NCBI GenBank assembly: GCA_012932295.1
Contig: JAAONU010000002.1
Coordinates: 22,289,770 to 22,353,769 of the forward strand
Reading direction: 5' to 3'
Source of the DNA: Cyclina sinensis
Lineage: Eukaryota > Mollusca > Bivalvia > Venerida > Veneridae
Length of the DNA stretch: 64,000 nt
Every line of letters starts with the position of its first letter. Position 1 is the first letter of the stretch. This document shows, piece after piece, positions 35,517-47,610 of the stretch. The position numbers were made by a program, and so were the translations under genes. Under the pieces are notes generated by a model. The model worked only from the letters and a program-made list of their open reading frames with translations, was not told the DNA's origin and ran no database searches.

Positions 35517-36800
35517 TTATACCCCTGAAAGGAAGTTGGGGGGGTATATAGGAGTCACCGGGTGGTTGGTTGGTCAGTCAGTCGGTTGGTCATTGGTTGG
35601 TCTGTTGCAATTTCATTGTCCAGAGTATAAATTGAAAACTAATGGTTTGAATTCAATGCAACTTCATACAGTGGTCAAGCACAATGAGAGGTGGTGCAGT
35701 GTTCAAGAATCATAACTCCATCTTCACCATTTACACAGTTATTGCCCTTTATTGGTTTTACTTGTCCAGAGCATAACTTGAAAAGTTATGGTTGGAATTT
35801 ATTGCAACTTCTTACAATGGTCAAGCTGCAAGAGGAAGTGCATTGTACAAAACCTTTAACTCTATCTTCACCACTTGCAGAGTTATTGCCCTTTGTTGGT
35901 TTTCCTTATCCGGAGCTTAACTTGAAAAGTAATGGTTGGTATTCAGTGCAATTTCATACAGTGGTCAAGCATAATGACAGGAAGTGCATTGTACAAGAGC
36001 TATAACTCCATCTTCACTATTTGCAAAGTTATTGCCCTTTGTTGGTTATCCTTGTCTTGAGGATAACTTGAAAAGAAATGGTTGGAATCCAATGCAACTT
36101 CATACAATGGTCGAGCACAATGAGAGGAAGGGCAGTGTTGAAGAATCATAATTCCATCTTCCTTATTTGCAGAGTTATTGCCCTTTGTTGGTTTTCCTTG
36201 TCCAGAGGATAAATTGAAAAGTAAAGGTTTGAATTCAGTGCAACTTCATACATTGATCAAGCACAATGACAGAAAGTGCATTGTACAAGAGTTATAACTC
36301 TATCTTCACTGTATGCACAGGTATTCCCCTTTGTTGGATATCCTTGTCTGGAGCATAACTTGAAAAGTAATGGTTGGAATTCAGTGCAACTTCATACAAT
36401 GGTCAAGCACAAAGAATGGAAGTGCAATGTACATGAGCTATAACTCTATCTTTACTATTTGCAGAGTTATTCCCCTTTGTTGGTTTTCCTTGTCTTGGTC
36501 AAGCACAGACAGGAAGTGCAGTGTACAAGACCTATTACTCCATCTTCAGTATTTGCACAGTTATTGCCCTTTGTTGGTTTTCCTTGTCTGGAGCATAACT
36601 TGAAAAGTAATGGTTGGAATTCAATGCAACTTCATACAATGGTCAAGCACAATGACAGGATATGCAATGTGCAAGAACCACAACTATCTTTATCGCCCAC
36701 AACCATAACTCTCTTTTAATTCTTTTACAAAATATTCTGTTACTAATAACTGCCTCAGTTCCGAAGGGGGGTATTAATCACATTTAGTGATAGCTCTAGT
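35517..36800 (+). mobile_element. Family D element
   Basis: The 5' stem-loop is ATACCCCTGAAAGGAAGTTG followed by GGGGGGTATATAGG. A TTGGTTGGTCAGTCAGTCGG microsatellite is next. Units of about 146 bp carry TTGAAAAGTAATGGTTGG, TGCAACTTCATACA, GGTCAAGCACAATGA and GAGTTATTGCCCTTTGTTGG. The 3' end has GGGGGGTATTA (inverse of the 5' stem), the hairpin ATCAC-ATTTA-GTGAT, AGCT and CTAG followed by TT. CTAG-T is the classic Helitron 3' end, while the 5' end does not start with TC. Confidence 0.78.
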
Positions 36801-36835
36801 TAATTTTTAAGATGAATCAGTGTCAGGTAATAAAC

Positions 36836-37372
36836 TGATTAAATTTTTTTCAGATAAACTGTATATTTGTCCTTGTCCATCCATCTGCTGTCACGCTGGT
36901 TTGTGTCGCATGTAACTCGAAACATGTAACTGCTAGAGCCATGAAACTTTCTTGAATAGTTGTCAGCATGTGAACTTATACACCTGGTTATTTTGATGCA
37001 AATTTATTGGAGATCGGCAGACATATGCCCCCTTATTAAGCAAAAAATAGCATTTTTAGACTTGTGTTGCATGTAACTCCAAAAGTATAACAGTTACTGC
37101 TAGAGCCATGAAACTTCCTTAGAGTAGTTGTTAGCATGTGAACTTTTGCACCTGGGTATTCTGACGCAAATTTATTGGAGATCAGTAGACTTATTCCCCC
37201 TGATTAAGCAAAAAAATAGCTTTTTTAGTCTTGTGTCACATGTAACTCAAAAAGTATAACTCCTATAGAGCCCTGAAAACTTATGCACCTGGATATTTTG
37301 ACACAAATTTTTTGGAGATCAGCAGAGTTTTGCCCCCTGATTAAGCAAAAAATAGCATTTTAGACTCCTTAA
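36836..37372 (+). repeat. Tandem array of about 159-bp units
   Basis: A TCCTTGTCCATCCATCTGCTG stretch broken by mismatches is followed by three units with GTAACTC(C/A/G)AAA, CTAGAGCCATGAAACTT, CACCTGG and AAATTTATTGGAGATC, spaced about 159 bp. It probably is the 5' part of another element of the same architectural class; no 3' hairpin was found. A related array lies at 38228-38555 on the other side of the candidate exon. Confidence 0.55.
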
Positions 37373-37627
37373 TGTTAAGGGCAATGTTTATAAGCACCTG
37401 TAGTTGTACAGGATCTTTTGTGGCAGTGCAGCAGAATGTGGGGCATCCATTTCCTCTGGACACATCTTTAGTTTTGCACTATGTTTATTGGAGAAGTGAA
37501 ATTGACAAGGATAATTTTAATTGGGTAAAAATATTCTGTGTGAAATATACTGATCCATCAACTTGAAAGTAGAACTTGTATTTAAAAAAGGGCATAGAAT
37601 ATTTTTAACTTTGTACTTTGTTATCAG

Positions 37628-37814
37628 GTGGAAATGTGATAGAACACGAGAGACGGCGTATTGAAGAGCTGCGAAGAAGAGCAGCAGACGAAGGGCGTGC
37701 ACAGTGGGAAGAGAGAAAATTACGAGAGGCAAACTGCAAAAGTTTTAACTCACTTGAGTCAGAGGATTCCAGCGTGTCAAGCAGCTGTGAAACACCATCT
37801 GAGAGAGAAATCAG
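37628..37814 (+). CDS. Candidate internal exon, coiled-coil protein
   Basis: An open segment is bounded by a good acceptor (pyrimidine-rich TTTGTACTTTGTTATCAG before 37628) and a donor (AATCAG then GTATTT at 37815). It encodes about 61 full codons. Residues 1-33 are highly charged and likely helical or coiled coil (EHERRRIEELRRRAADEG, then QWEERKLRE). The rest is a Ser/Glu-rich linker (SFNSLESEDSSVSSSCETPS). GC content and codon use differ from the AT-rich surroundings. Entry leaves two bases to complete a codon, exit leaves AG (phase 2). The composition recalls cytoskeletal scaffold proteins such as the LL5/PHLDB group, but I cannot identify it with confidence. Confidence 0.7.
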
Positions 37815-38227
37815 GTATTTTTAGAATACATTCTTGCATCTTGTAGTTGTTCAGTTTCATTGCCCTTGGCTGATATAACAAACAGGAGGCTTAATTACTA
37901 GTGCTTACAATCAAAGCATAGGTACAGTGCACAGTCTTACTGTCAGAGACTTTTATTGCCAAATCATCATAATAGCAATCATTTTTCACTGACTATTAAA
38001 ATTGGTTATTTTGATGATGAGGGTATCATATTTCAGTCTGAAAGCTATGAATATTGGCAAAGTTCCTTATTCCATTCCAGATCTCTGAAAATAGCAAGTT
38101 CAAAACCATTCCATGAATTAGATTTTTTTTGATTATGATTTAATGTACATCTAGCCATCAAGAATTGTTATTAGTGACTATTAACAAGGTGAATATTTTA
38201 CTTGACACAGTTGGGTTAAAACATTTT
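37815..38227. other. Intron-like unique sequence
   Basis: AT-rich DNA directly after the candidate donor site; no other exon, RNA or repeat terminus seen. Confidence 0.35.
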
Positions 38228-38555
38228 TTTCAGTGCATTTGTGTAAGTTCTTGCAGCTTAACATTTATCTAGTTTATGACTGTTTCCTGGGTTATTCGAT
38301 ATTCTTAGAGTTATGGCCCCTTACATACTCAAAATTTGCAATTTTCAACTGGTGTCGCCTGTACCTGCAAAAGCGCTGCACCTACAGTCAAGAAAATGTA
38401 CAGGAATGTTGATCAGCATGTAAAGTTGTGCACCTGGGGTTTCCCATATAGATTTATTTGGAATTGTTAGAGTTATGGCCCCTTAAATACTCAAAATTTG
38501 CAATTTTCAACTTGTGTCGCCTGTAACTGCAAAAGCACTGGAGCTAGAGTCACCC
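38228..38555 (+). repeat. Short tandem array related to 36836-37372
   Basis: Two units carry AGAGTTATGGCCCCTTA, ACTCAAAATTTGCAATTTTC, TGTGTCGCCTGTA(A/C)CTGC and CAAAAGC(A/G)CTG. They match the ends of units in the upstream array (GTAACTC, GAGC(C/T)A). The array stops abruptly at the endonuclease-like segment. Confidence 0.5.
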
Positions 38556-38558
38556 AGT

Positions 38559-39105
38559 TCTGAGCAGGGTTGACATACTGTGTCTGACTGAAGCAAATGT
38601 CTATGAGAATCGAGTACAGTACCATCAGCATGTTGGATGGAGCTTGACATGTTTGCCCATGTCACGGGAAGACAACTGCCATGGTTTGTTGTTCAACACA
38701 CGAGATAAGTTGTCAGTGACAACTTCCAGTGTTTCACATCAACCTCATATGGAACAAGTGTCAGTTACCATCTCATCAGAGCTCTGTCCAAGGTCATTTG
38801 GTCTTCTCTATAGATCTCCATCCTCGAACATAACAGACTTTATTAATGATCTAACACATACTGCAGACAAAACTTCTCCAGATGTACTGCTTGGAGATTT
38901 CAACTTAGCTTTTAATTCTACAAATTATACAAGACTGTCACAGAAATTGAATAACTATTCCCAGTGTGTGCAGCTCCCAACTCCCAGAGGTGGTTCTACT
39001 CTTGACCTTGTCTACATACAGAATAATATTCTACAACCCAGATTATCCTGCCTGTCAACCTACTTCTCAGACCACAGCATTGTTGCCCTACAGTTTGACA
39101 CCTAA
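38559..39105 (+). pseudogene. Endonuclease/exonuclease/phosphatase domain fragment
   Basis: A continuous frame runs from VDILCLTEA through SFGLLYRSPS, DVLLGDFNLAF, GGSTLDLVY and YFSDHSIVALQF to a stop at 39103-39105. These are the middle and end of an EEP endonuclease: GDFN and SDH carry catalytic residues. In non-LTR retrotransposons (and some Helentrons) this domain cuts target DNA. The N-terminal part with the first catalytic Glu is absent, replaced by tandem repeat at 38555, and no reverse transcriptase or Rep/helicase follows. Retaining only the endonuclease is unusual for a 5'-truncated LINE. Most likely a fragment of a mobile element; a captured host exon is less likely. Confidence 0.65.
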
Positions 39106-39729
39106 AAAATTTTCCCTCTTCTTAGTGAGTTTAACGCTGTTCCAATGGTCAAATTGCAGACTCAGTTTGAATGAGCATGTTCATGGACAGTAATGGAAAA
39201 TGCAAGTTACCGTCCATGCCCGTTAGCACCAGCTTAAGCAGAATTCAACATTTAAGTATGGAAATGGTGAAATTTGTTCCAACACTTGCTTAAAATTGTT
39301 TGCTATTTGGATGACAATGGACATTTTATAAACAGCCTGACTTACAGAACATATATAACTTAGGAACTTAGTACAAATTAGACATGAAAACACCTGTTTA
39401 CCATCTGCAAACTCCAAGAATGTCCAACTATGCATACAGAATTGTGAAGGATAATATTCATCCATTGGTCACAGTGTTGGAGACAGTATTTTGAGTCTTC
39501 ACACCACAACAGGTTTCTTATAGTTGTCATTTTGTTAATTCAATCTTATTAATGATTCAGCATGTATGACTATCTTGTAGCCATATTGCTATCTATATGA
39601 GTAGCTAGGTTGGATGGAGGCATTTGTGTCCTATGGACACATTTCTAGTTACTTTAAACAATATCTATGGAACATCAAAGCTGCCTTCTGAGTATATTTG
39701 TAAGATTGTGGTGTAGTTTTATGATGTAG
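39106..39729. other. No recognised feature
   Basis: Sequence after the endonuclease-like stop. A short segment continues the same translation weakly past the stop (FPLLSEFNAV), suggesting the parent element extended further. Nothing else identified. Confidence 0.35.
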
Positions 39730-40080
39730 TCTTCATAACCATGAAGTGGAATGGTCACATCCTGTAGTAGTCTCAACATAATGGTGAAGTGCAGTTGACA
39801 TACCTTGATACGGATTTCAAATGTTGTGAAGTGCTTTACTCTCATTGTGAAATGATTTTATCATTTCGTGAAGTGGAATTGTTATTATCATGTAGTAGTT
39901 CATCAGACGCTGATAGGAAAATTGACAAGTCAGGATATGAATTAAAATATCAAGAAGTGCTTCCCTTACGCGTGATGTGATCTTAATATTTGATGAAGTA
40001 AAATTGTTATATTGTGTAGTAGTTTGGACAGATGGTGATGTGAAATTGACAAGTCGTGATGTAGATTTCAAATTAATTAA
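39730..40080 (+). repeat. Degenerate tandem repeat of about 125 bp
   Basis: Three poorly conserved units share TGTAGTAGT (39763, 39891, 40015), AATTGACA(A/T)(G/A) and GAT(A/T)(T/C)(G/A)GATTTCAAAT-like motifs. Spacing is 128 and 124 bp. There are no element termini nearby. Confidence 0.5.
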
Positions 40081-40144
40081 TGGTATATGGCCCTTTCCAG
40101 TTACTGCTAATAGCTGACAATCATTAATTTATAGATCAATTGCT

Positions 40145-43100
40145 TATTTACCATCATTGTGCGTTGTCCGTCGCCAACAATTTCTTAAACAACATCTCCT
40201 CTGAAACCAATGATGCACATTAACCAACCTTCACAGGAATGGTCCTTGGGTGGTTCCCTATCAAAGTTGTTCAAATGGTTCTGGTCCGTTGCATAAGTAG
40301 GTCACAGGGCAAAAAAAGATGTTTAAAAAATGGAAATTTAAAAAATCTTCTTGTCTGAAAGTACAAGGCCAAGAGCTTTGATATTTGGTATATGACATCA
40401 TCTATAGGTCCTCTACCAAGTTGTTCAAATTATGCCTCTAGTCTCAAAATTGGCCACGCCCTGGGGGGTCATGGGTTTTCCTTATATGTATATAGCAAAA
40501 ACTTAAAAAATCTCCTACTCTGAAACTACATAGGCTAGAGCTCAGATATTTGTTTTGAAACATTGTCTAATGGACCTCTATCAAGATTATTCAAATTATA
40601 GCTCTGGGGTGGTCCTGCCACAGGGGTTTCATGGGTTTTCCATATATACATTTAGTAAAAACTTTAAAAATCTTCTCTGAAAGGCTAGAACGTAGATATT
40701 TGACATGAAACATTGCATAGTAGACCTCTACCAAGTTTGTTAAAATTGTAGCACTGTGGTCAAACTTGGCCTTGCCTTGGGGTTCATAGATTTTCCTTAT
40801 ATGCATATAGTATAAACTTTAAAAAAAATCTTCTTCTCTGACATATTGCAAAGGCTAAGAGCTTAGATATTTGGCAGGAAACATTGTGTAGTGGGCCTCT
40901 AAAACGATTGTTCAAATTATACCCCTAGGGTCAACACTAGTCCAGCCTCAGAGGTGTCATTGGTATATCATTATGTCATTTCCCACCCCCCTTCACAAAC
41001 ATTGTTTGAATATAACTTTAAGCATTTTACAACTACATAATTCAGATCAATGGCCTTTATGTCTTTTTAGCTCACCTGAGCACAAAGTGCTCAAGGTGAG
41101 CTTTTCTGATCAGTCTTTGTCTGTCGTCCGTCCGTCCGTCGTCAACTTTTCATTCAAATGACATCTCCTCTGAAACCAAAGGGCCAAATTAAATGAAACT
41201 TGCCTGGGATGTCTCTTGCATGAAGCTCTACCAAAGTTGTTCAAAGAATTCAATTCCATCAAGAACTCTGGTTGCTATGGCAACTTAAAGAAAAAACTTT
41301 GAAAATCTTCTTGTCTGAAACCACAAGGCCTGGAGCTTTGATATTTGGTATGAAGCATCATCTAGTGGACCTGTACCAAGTTTGTTCAAATTATGTCCCT
41401 GGGGTCAAAACTGACCCCGCCCCAGGGGTCAGTTGATTTTACATAGAGTTATATAGGGAAAACTTGAAAATCTTCTTCTCAGAAACCACAATGCCTACAG
41501 CTTAGATATTTGGTATGTAATATTGTCTAGTGGATGTCTACCAAGTTTGTTCAAATTATGTCCCCTGGGTCAAAAATGGCTAGCCCCAGGGTTCTCTTGG
41601 TTTACATATAGTTATATAGGAAAAACTTAAAAAACCATTTTTCTCCAAAACTAATAGGACTAGATCTTAGATATTTGGTGTGGAGTATTGTGTAGAGAAC
41701 CTTTACCAGTATTGTTTATATGTTGGCCCTGGGGTCAAAATTGGCCCCGCCCTGGGGACCCTTAATATCTAAAAAAGGAAATCTTTAAAAATCTTCTTCT
41801 CAGAAACCACAATGCCTACAGCTTTGATATTTGGTATGTAGCATTGTGTAGTGGATGTCTACCAAGTTTGTTCAAATAATGTCCCCTGGGTCAAAATTGG
41901 CCACGCCCCAGGGTTCTCTTGGTTTACATATAGTTATATAGGAAAAACATTAAAAGTCATTTTTCTCTGAAACTAATAAGACTAGATCTTAGATATTTTG
42001 TGTGGAGTATTGTGTAGAGAACCTTTACCAGTATTGTTTATATGTTGGCCCTGGGGTCAAAATTGGCTCTGCCCCGGGGACCTTTAATATGTGATAAAGG
42101 CAATCTTTAAAAATCTTCTTACTGGAAACCTCAATGCCTACAGCTTAGATATATGGTATGTAGCATTGTCTAGTGGATGTCTACCAAGTTTGTTCAAAAT
42201 ATTTTTCCTGGGTCAAAATTGGCCACGCCCAAGGGTTCTCTTGGTTTACATAGATTTATATAGGAAAAACATGAAAAATAATTTTTCTCCAAAACAAATA
42301 GGTGTAGACCTTAGATATTTGGTGTTGAGTTTTGTGTAAAGAACCTTTACCAATATTGTTTAAATGTTGGCCCTGGGGTCAAAATTTGCTCCACCCCGGG
42401 GGCCCTTAATATGTAAAAAAGGAAATCTTTAAAAATCTTCTTGTCTGAAACCACAAGGCCTAGAATTTTAAAATTTGGCATGAAGCAAGCTTTATCAAGC
42501 TTTTCCAAATTATTGGATTAGGTTAAAGGTCACGGAGTCTAAAAATAGATTTATCTATTTACCTCATAAAGCCTTCATTTATAGACCAATATCATTGATA
42601 TTCAATATATAGGTTCCTTGCATGGACCTCTTCCCATGGGTAGGGTTTGAGGTCACTGGGTCAAGGTCAAGGTCACTATAGCTTATAATAGATATTTCTA
42701 CTTTCTGTCATAGAGCCTTTATTTATTGACTGATATTTTACATATTTGGTTTGTAGGCACTTAAATATTTTCAGTTAAAAAATGAAATACTGCTTAACAG
42801 CAAACCTACAGTCAAAGTACTCAGGTGAGCGATCCAGGGTCATCATGGCCCTCTTGTTATGTATAATTGTATATGTAATAAGAACTTAAATATCAAGGGC
42901 TAGAGCTTAGATATGGACCTCTACCAAGGTAATTGAATTTATAACCCTTTAAGCAATATTTGCTCTTCGCTAAGGTCATGGGTTTTCCATGTGTATTTTA
43001 AAATCATAGTAAAAACTTTTAAAAAATCTTTGATACCCAAAGGGCCAGAGCTTGGATATTTGGCATAAGCTTGTTCAAATTAAGGCCTTGATTCAATATT

Positions 43101-43410
43101 AGCCCTCCCTTGGAGCATCCTGGGTTCCAGTAAAATCTTTAAAAAGATCCTTCTTTGAAACACCATAAGTCTACAGGCCTAAGTTCTTTGATGTATTACT
43201 AGCATTCTTTGCCCTACAGTAAATGAAACTGTAAAATCTTTGTTGTTGCATTTGTAGTATATATGAACAGATATTGTGAATTTTATTCACAGGACAGTAG
43301 GTCCTGTTTACTTTTAAAATTTACAGGACATAATGATAGCTTTCACCACTTTCACACAAATAACAGTCTGTCCTCAGGTGAGCACTTTAGGGCCAATGGG
43401 CCCCCTTGTT
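40145..43410 (+). mobile_element. Old family A element, split by a younger copy
   Basis: The left part (40145-41064) has GCGTTGTCCGTCGCC, CATCTCCTCTGAAACC and diverged array-1 units (GGCCACGCCCTG, GGTCCTGCCACAG). The right part (42859-43410) resumes with similarly diverged units (CAAGGGCTAGAGCTTAGATA) and ends CTCAGGTGAGCACTTTAG, GGGCCAATGGGCCC, CCTTGTTT. The 5' stem is lost. The 41065-42858 copy lies between the parts. Confidence 0.6.
41065..42858 (+). mobile_element. Family A element nested in an older copy
   Basis: The 5' stem-loop AGCTCACCTGAGCAC AAA GTGCTCAAGGTGAGCT, CTGATCAGTCTTTGTC and (GTCC)n begin it. Array-1 units alternate between a GGCCACGCCCCAGGG type and a GGCCCTGGGGTCAAAATTGG type, giving a higher-order period of about 350 bp. 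The tail with GGTCAAGGTCAAGGTCAC, CTCAGGTGAGCGATCC, GGGTCATCATGGCCC and TCTTGTT matches the 347 copy, making these two one subfamily. Confidence 0.85.
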
Positions 43411-44740
43411 TAAGTTATTCCTCTTTGTTATTTTTAATACTTAATTTTTGTTTGGACCATAACTCAGAAATTATATGATTTATCAAAATTAAACTTCAAA
43501 GGTGCATATATGTCCTTAAGGAGCCATGCAGTGCACAGGAACTGTTACTCTTCACTTAATAACTTTTGAGTTATTGCCCTTTATTTTCTGTTACTTAATT
43601 TTGTTTACAACACAACTCAAAAAGTATATAAGGTATCAACATGAAACCTTATAGGTACCTAGATGTCATTGAGGAGAAGAGAGATATAGATTTTATGTTG
43701 TCTGTTTGTTCATCTGTCTGTCTGGCCATCACACTTTTTATTTGGAACATAACTCAAAAACTATTAAAGTTATAAACCTCAAACTTTATATGTGGTTAGA
43801 TCTCATTGAGTAAAAGTGCAGTGCATTGGAACTGTCACTTCTTTTCTCTTCATCACTTCAGAGTTATTCCCCATTGTTACTTTTAATACTTATTTTTTCT
43901 TTAATCATGGCTCAGAAAGTATCATCGTCGGTGACCCCCGGTACATATTCCGCACAACTACATTATGTACCGTGGGATAATTGACTGCTGATTATTCGTT
44001 TTCATGAATATTTATTAGCAAAGGGATGTAACTCTTCGTCGAATGAGATGCCGCATTACAAATAGTGTGGAGAGTAGGCATAATGACAAGTTACTTAAAA
44101 TAGACGTATTTCCCAGGATTTAAACATAGGCGCGGAAGGCCAATTGTAACAAATAATTTCATTGGCTGAGATTCCGCAAGGGAAATCTTACGGAAACCAA
44201 TGAAAGTAGGTAATGAATTATTCATGAGTACGAAATTTTACCAGCCAATTGTCCCACGGTAGATAAATAGAGTGAAAAGGAATGGATCGAACGTGGGTTT
44301 CCGATGATGAGAAAGTATTTGAAGTATCAAAATTAAACTTCATAAGGGCATAGATGTCATTAAGGAGCCATGCAGAGCATAGAAACTTAACTCTTCACTT
44401 GTTTAGACCAAAATTGCTTATGTTCCACTGCTTTTTGAGAATGTTTTGACATCATTTCTCTCAAACAAGGTCATTACTATGAGAGCTATTTGACACACTC
44501 AATTTTATGGGCATTGATTCATTATAGATAAAGATACCAAATTTTGGTTTGTCACTCAAATTCCAAGGTTAAGATCTATGTAAACTTAACAGCCCCATTC
44601 CAGTGATTTGTATTATTTGGCTGGGGATATCAATTTAATGCTTGTTTATTTTTAATTTTAATGATAAAAACATTACAAGAAACTGGTCTCTCTTAGCAGT
44701 TATACTGAGGTGAGTGCTTTAGGACCATCATTGACATCTT
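43411..44740 (+). mobile_element. Family H tandem element, split by a MITE
   Basis: Units of about 170-180 bp carry GGA(C/A)CATAACTCA(G/A)AAA, ATCAAAATTAAACTTC, GAGCCATGCAG and GAGTTATTGCCC. TGTCTGTTTGTTCATCTGTC occurs inside. The 3' end is CTGAGGTGAGTGCTTTAGG, ACCATCATTGACATCTTGTT, a decayed version of the family A 3' end, so family H may be a distant branch of A. It is interrupted at 43923-44309. Confidence 0.55.
43923..44309. mobile_element. 387-bp MITE with 9-bp target duplication
   Basis: The insert is flanked by a perfect direct repeat AGAAAGTAT (43914-43922 and 44310-44318), and the host family H units show the uninterrupted version (CTCAGAAATTATAT, CTCAAAAAGTATAT). The ends are inverted repeats: CATCGTCGGTGACCC on the left, and CATCATCGGAAACCC on the minus strand at the right. 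It is noncoding. A 9-bp duplication fits Mutator-like (MULE) or Merlin-type elements better than hAT or mariner, but the superfamily is not settled. Confidence 0.75.
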
Positions 44741-45110
44741 GTTTTTAAAGTTTTTCCCTGATCTCCCTTGAAGGCTTGTATTTGTTTAATATACCAGTAC
44801 ATGTAAATAAAGGAACAATAGAAGGATTGATTTTTTTTCCATTGATAATATATCTGATTATTTGATGATATTTTGATGATTGAGACATGGCCATAAACTC
44901 ATAATAGACACACCATTACCACTGCTTTGAAGTATGCCAAGATAAGCCGGTATTGGAAAAGTAAAGAAACAGAACTTTCCTCTAGTGGGAAAGCTAACAA
45001 CATATTTCATTAATGAGCATATTGTTGTGTCACCCAACATATTTCATTAATGAGCATATTGTTGTGTCACCTAACTGTTATTACTAGTAATGGGTTGCAT
45101 AGTTACATTT

Positions 45111-45239
45111 TTATGCCCCCCACCCCTTTTTACAAAGGACATATTTTATAGTTATTGCATCATCCATCATCTATCTATTGTCTAATGTGCCTTGTACAAC
45201 CCATAAAGGCTATGTAGTGAATCAGTTTCTTACAGGACT
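45111..45239 (+). mobile_element. Family B or G 5' end relic
   Basis: TTTATGCCCCCCACCCC with the partner GGACATATTTTATAG and a short CATCCATCATCTATC stretch resembles the ATGCCCC-type 5' end. The body is missing and a family A relic follows. Confidence 0.4.
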
Positions 45240-46230
45240 TTGGTATAGCTTGTTCATTGTCCAAGTGCTAAGGAGTGAGCTATTGGGATCATTGATTGAC
45301 CGGAATCCGGCAGCGTGCATCATCAACAGTTTGACTTGAACAACTCCTCATAAACCACTAAGCCAACTTAGTGAAACATGCGTGGGATATTCCTTGCATG
45401 AAGCGCTATCAAAGTTGTTCAAAGTATTTAATTCCATTAAGAAGTCTGGTTGCTATAGCAACAGAAAGGGAAAAAATGAAAATCTTCTAATCTGAAATGA
45501 CAAGGCCCTGAGCCTTAAGATTTGGTATGTAGCGTTGTCTAGTGGACCTCTACCAAGTTTTGTTCAAATTATACCCCTTGGGTCAAATTTGGCCCCGTCC
45601 TGGGGGTCAGTTGATTTTACATTGGCTTATATAGGGAAAACTTTGAAAATCTTCTTGTTTGAAGCCACAAGGCCCTGAGCCTTAAGATTTGGTATGTAGC
45701 ATTGTCTAGTGGACCTACTACCAAGTTCATTCAAATTATGCCCCTGGGGTCAGATTTTGCATTGCCCCAGGGGTCAGTTGATTTTACATAGGCTTATATA
45801 GGGAAAACTTTGAAAATCTTCTTGTCTGAAATGACAAGGCCCTGAGCCTTAAGATTTGGTATGTAGCGTTGCCTAGTGGACCTCTACCAAATTTGTTCAA
45901 ATTATGCCCCTGGGGTCAAATTTGGCCCTGCCCCAGGGGTTAGTTGATTTACATAGGCTTATATAGGGAAAACTTTGAAAACTTCTTGTCTGAAACCACA
46001 AAGCCTAGAACTTAGATATTTTAATGTAGCATCAGCTTGAGGTCATCTACCAAGTTTGTTCAAATTGTGCCCCATGAGTGAAAATTGGCTCTACCTATGA
46101 GCTTACTTGAATTCATATAGATTATTTAGGGAGATTCTTAAAAAAGCTTTAAATTTGAGGTTAGCTCAACAGCAGACCCAAAGGCAAAGTATTCAGGTGA
46201 GTGATCTAGGGCCATCATGGCCCTCTTGTT
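45240..46230 (+). mobile_element. Family A element, diverged short copy
   Basis: The 5' end is decayed (CCAAGTGCTAAGGAGTGAGC, then ATTGGGATCATTGATTGACC), and the microsatellite is lost. About four array-1 units remain with AAGGCCCTGAGCCTTAAGAT and GGCCC(C/T)G(T/C)CC. The 3' end TATTCAGGTGAGTGATCTAG, GGGCCATCATGGCCC, TCTTGTTT is intact. Confidence 0.75.
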
Positions 46231-47208
46231 TATAAATTGTTCATGAAATACGAGGTACAGGTCATCTGTTCCTGTCAGAATTGCTCATTAAAGGAAATAT
46301 TTTCTTTATCAAAATTCCTGATAAAATAAGCTTGAGGCTATGGCCTGAGGTTTTAGCTCTGTTATTAAAGTGGAACAATGTAACCTGTCAGTGACAGTAC
46401 AAGTCACCTTTTCTGATTAATTTTCTTCTCTAGAAGTTTGGCAGTTATTTTATTTCTGTTTGCCAAATCAGGTGTTTTTTTATGAATATCTTTTACTTGA
46501 ACATCTGAAATTTTAACTTGAAAATATTTTTGATAGTTTGGGGTACTTTGTCAGGGATTTGGATCATTAATTAGTTTGGCATGTTTGTTATTGATTGTTT
46601 AAACAGTCTGTAGCTGTGAGGACTGTAACACTGACTGCCAGTGGAGAATGCTGGGAGGACTTGATTATTTAGTCTGCTAGTGGTGCAATATTTACAGATA
46701 CCTCTGTTATTTTCCAAAGGAAGATTACTTTTGATAGAATATGTTTGATTAATTTTCATGTTACATTAAATTCAAATAAATCTCAATATTCATGAACACT
46801 TGACACATTACAAGTTTCCAGGAAAAGTAAACTTAACTGCAGAGATATAAAATAGGGATTTACACGGATGTGAAATGATTGAACTGGAGTAATAAACTAC
46901 AGGCTATTTGAGAATATTTCAGAGCTTTTAGCAGAAAAAGTGTGTACAGTGAATTGATGGAAAAAACAATGAAATAAATCATGTATTCTTGAGGATGCCA
47001 GATTTTGTGTCTGCTCTCCTACTGTGTGATGTATAGAAAATTTTAGCTCAGTTTTGTAGTAATGTGCTGGGTGGAAGAAATTAGTTATAAAATCAAAGTT
47101 ATGTGCCAGCTAATAACATTAGTTTATGAAAATGCTACATGTTCTCAAAAAGGAGTTGAATTAATTGACAGTTTTAATTTGATACATTTTTTAGCAGAAA
47201 ACCTGTTT
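46231..47208. other. No recognised feature
   Basis: Nearly 1 kb of AT-rich unique DNA; no exon with splice signals, no RNA gene and no terminal repeats seen. Confidence 0.35.
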
Positions 47209-47610
47209 CTGTCACCTGCTACAAAGTAGCCATGACATATAGGGATCACTTCTCCAGTTGTCTGTCTGTCTGTCTTTGCGTCACAAAACTTGTCCGGACT
47301 ACTTCTCAAAAACTGCTGGTGCAATTTCATTCAAACTTTACAGGAAAAATCAGTACCAAGTCTAGTTGTGCATATCATCGGCATTTTCCAGTTAATTATT
47401 TTTGTCAGAGTTATGGCCCTTTAATGATTTTTATTTTTAAAGTTTGTCCAGACTGCTTCTCTGATACTGCTAAAGTGATTTGAATGAAATGTTTGTACAG
47501 GATTGATCAGTTCTCAATTTACATTTCCAACAAACTGTCCAATCACCCTCAATACAACTGCTTAATTGGCTATCATCAGGTAACACATGTGATCACTGAT
47601 CACTCTTGTT
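47209..47610 (+). mobile_element. Family C element, short copy
   Basis: The 5' stem-loop is TCACCTGCTACAAAGTAGCC (inner GCTAC-AAA-GTAGC), then ATATAGGGATCAC and TGTCTGTCTGTCTG. Two short units carry AGAGTTATGGCCCTTTAATG and GGACTACTTCTC-type motifs. The 3' end has TCAGGTAACACATG (inverse of CACCTG), the hairpin GTGATCACTGATCAC and TCTTGTT. Only about 400 bp, with both termini intact. Confidence 0.8.

Noticed and set aside
35517..36800. Family D as a canonical Helitron
   Set aside because: The 3' CTAG-T fits, but the 5' end is a TTTATACCCC stem-loop and not TC, and there is a subterminal inverted repeat; Helentron-like fits better.
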